Source of the DNA: Ruminiclostridium sp.
GTDB taxonomy: Bacteria; Bacillota; Clostridia; Oscillospirales; Oscillospiraceae
Length of the DNA: 14,185 nt
Direction of reading: 5' to 3'
Assembly (NCBI GenBank): GCA_021442645.1
Contig: JABUSR010000081.1
Location: 1 to 14,185, forward strand
The translations under genes and the position numbers were made by a program. The notes beneath the pieces were generated by a model that ran no database searches, had not been told where the DNA came from, and saw only the letters and a program-made list of their open reading frames with translations. Position 1 is the first letter of the stretch; each line of letters starts with the position of its first letter. Shown here one piece after another: positions 13,475 through 14,185 of this stretch.

Positions 13475-14185
13475 TTATCGTTCTGCCAGGTCTGCCCCGG
13501 CTAGGGTGGCCTGGAGGGCCTGATAGGCTGTCAGCAGGAGGGGCGTTTCCTCCCGAACCTGGTCCAGCTCTCCTGCACGGGCGGCCATCTCCAGCCGCTC
13601 CGCCTGGTCGCCCAGGGTCATGGCACCAATCCACCGGGCCCCGCTCTTGAGGCTGTGGACCTCGATGATGTAGTCCGACCAGGACTCTGTCTCGAAAGCG
13701 CCCCGGATCTGGCGGAGCTTCCCGGGGATTTGATCCCGGAACAGCCGGAGGGTCTTGCAGTAGACCTCCGGGGTGCCGCAGAAGCTCATGCCCTGGGCGG
13801 TGTCGATGCCCTTCAGGTCGGGCAGATTAGGCCGTTGGGCGGAAGAGACGGACCGGGCCGAATCTGTTCGGACGGGGGCCTGCTGCTTCTCCTGAGGGAT
13901 CCACTCCACCAGGATGTCGTCCAGGTAGTCCAGCTCGATGGGCTTGGAAATGTAATCGGTAAAGCCGTGACTCAGGAAGAATTCCTTCATGCCCTTCATG
14001 GCGTTGGCCGTCAGAGCCACGATGGGAAGGACCGTAAAATAGGGGTTCTTCCTGCCCATGTCCCGGATGCGGCGGGTGGCCTCCACGCCGTCCATGTCGG
14101 GCATCATGTGATCCATAAAGACGACATCCGGCCACAGGGTGGTGATGGCCCGGATGGCCTCTGCACCGGACCGGGCGGTGTGGAT
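13475..14185 (-). CDS. C-terminal part of a hybrid histidine kinase: receiver plus Hpt domain (partial)
   Basis: The minus-strand frame is open at the window edge, so the internal ATG near 14116 is not the start; 236 residues are visible. Residues 1-95 are a CheY-like receiver: PDVVFMDHMMPDMDG holds the phospho-acceptor Asp (about 25), VALTANA the conserved Thr (about 59) and ISKP the conserved Lys (about 81). After a Ser/Pro/Gln-rich linker (about 97-120) comes an Hpt domain with the phospho-accepting His in EVHSLKSGARWIGA (about 177). The order receiver-Hpt at the C-terminus is that of phosphorelay kinases (BarA/ArcB-like, or clostridial multi-domain sensors). The sensor, dimerisation and ATPase domains are presumably upstream, outside the window. 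A stand-alone receiver-Hpt protein is possible but less likely. The signal is unknown. Confidence 0.88.
   Translation of the reverse strand: MHTARSGAEAIRAITTLWPDVVFMDHMMPDMDGVEATRRIRDMGRKNPYFTVLPIVALTANAMKGMKEFFLSHGFTDYISKPIELDYLDDILVEWIPQEKQQAPVRTDSARSVSSAQRPNLPDLKGIDTAQGMSFCGTPEVYCKTLRLFRDQIPGKLRQIRGAFETESWSDYIIEVHSLKSGARWIGAMTLGDQAERLEMAARAGELDQVREETPLLLTAYQALQATLAGADLAER

Overview
The window looks like chromosomal core DNA from a GC-rich Firmicute, most likely a gut clostridium of the Oscillospiraceae (Flavonifractor/Lawsonibacter-like). This is inferred from the gene set (RqcP, YmdB, a YhaO/YhaN nuclease pair, a YabM/SpoVB-type flippase, MazG and HU close together), strong AGGAGG-type ribosome binding sites, sigma-A-like promoters and high GC in coding regions. 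I see no insertion sequence, phage gene, tRNA, rRNA or CRISPR array.

Layout. Positions 1-300 hold the C-terminal end of a cation P-type ATPase, closed by a strong terminator. Positions 474-2692 hold a promoter, a MoxR-type AAA+ ATPase and a CoxE-like von Willebrand factor A (VWA) protein, separated by a hairpin. Positions 2895-6690 form a compact set: a YmdB phosphodiesterase, a YhaO/SbcD-like nuclease and a short YhaN/SbcC-like ATPase with two membrane helices. Positions 6711-7766 hold a good promoter, signal peptidase I, the ribosome-rescue factor RqcP and a terminator.

From 7824 to 12815 the genes run on the minus strand. In transcription order they are purine nucleoside phosphorylase, an MTA/SAH/adenosine deaminase-type amidohydrolase, a SpoVB/MurJ-superfamily flippase (TTG start), MazG and HU, ending in a terminator that faces the rqcP terminator. 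The first three are tightly spaced and probably cotranscribed. Divergent from pnp, and read on the plus strand, is a CrcB/Fluc fluoride channel with a near-consensus promoter whose -10 lies inside an inverted repeat. The window ends inside a minus-strand hybrid histidine kinase, of which a receiver domain and a C-terminal Hpt domain are visible.

Functional links. The deaminase and the 6-oxopurine phosphorylase make a two-step purine salvage route (aminopurine nucleoside to inosine-type nucleoside to hypoxanthine). YmdB, YhaO and YhaN combine two metallophosphoesterases with an SMC/ABC-type ATPase that is probably held at the membrane. MoxR and the VWA protein form the usual ATPase/metal-binding partner pair, but no client gene is nearby. 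No clearly new system is evident. The items most worth a second look are the compact membrane-anchored YhaN, the orphan MoxR-VWA pair, the crcB operator-like repeat and the convergent re-arrangement of rqcP relative to mazG-hup.
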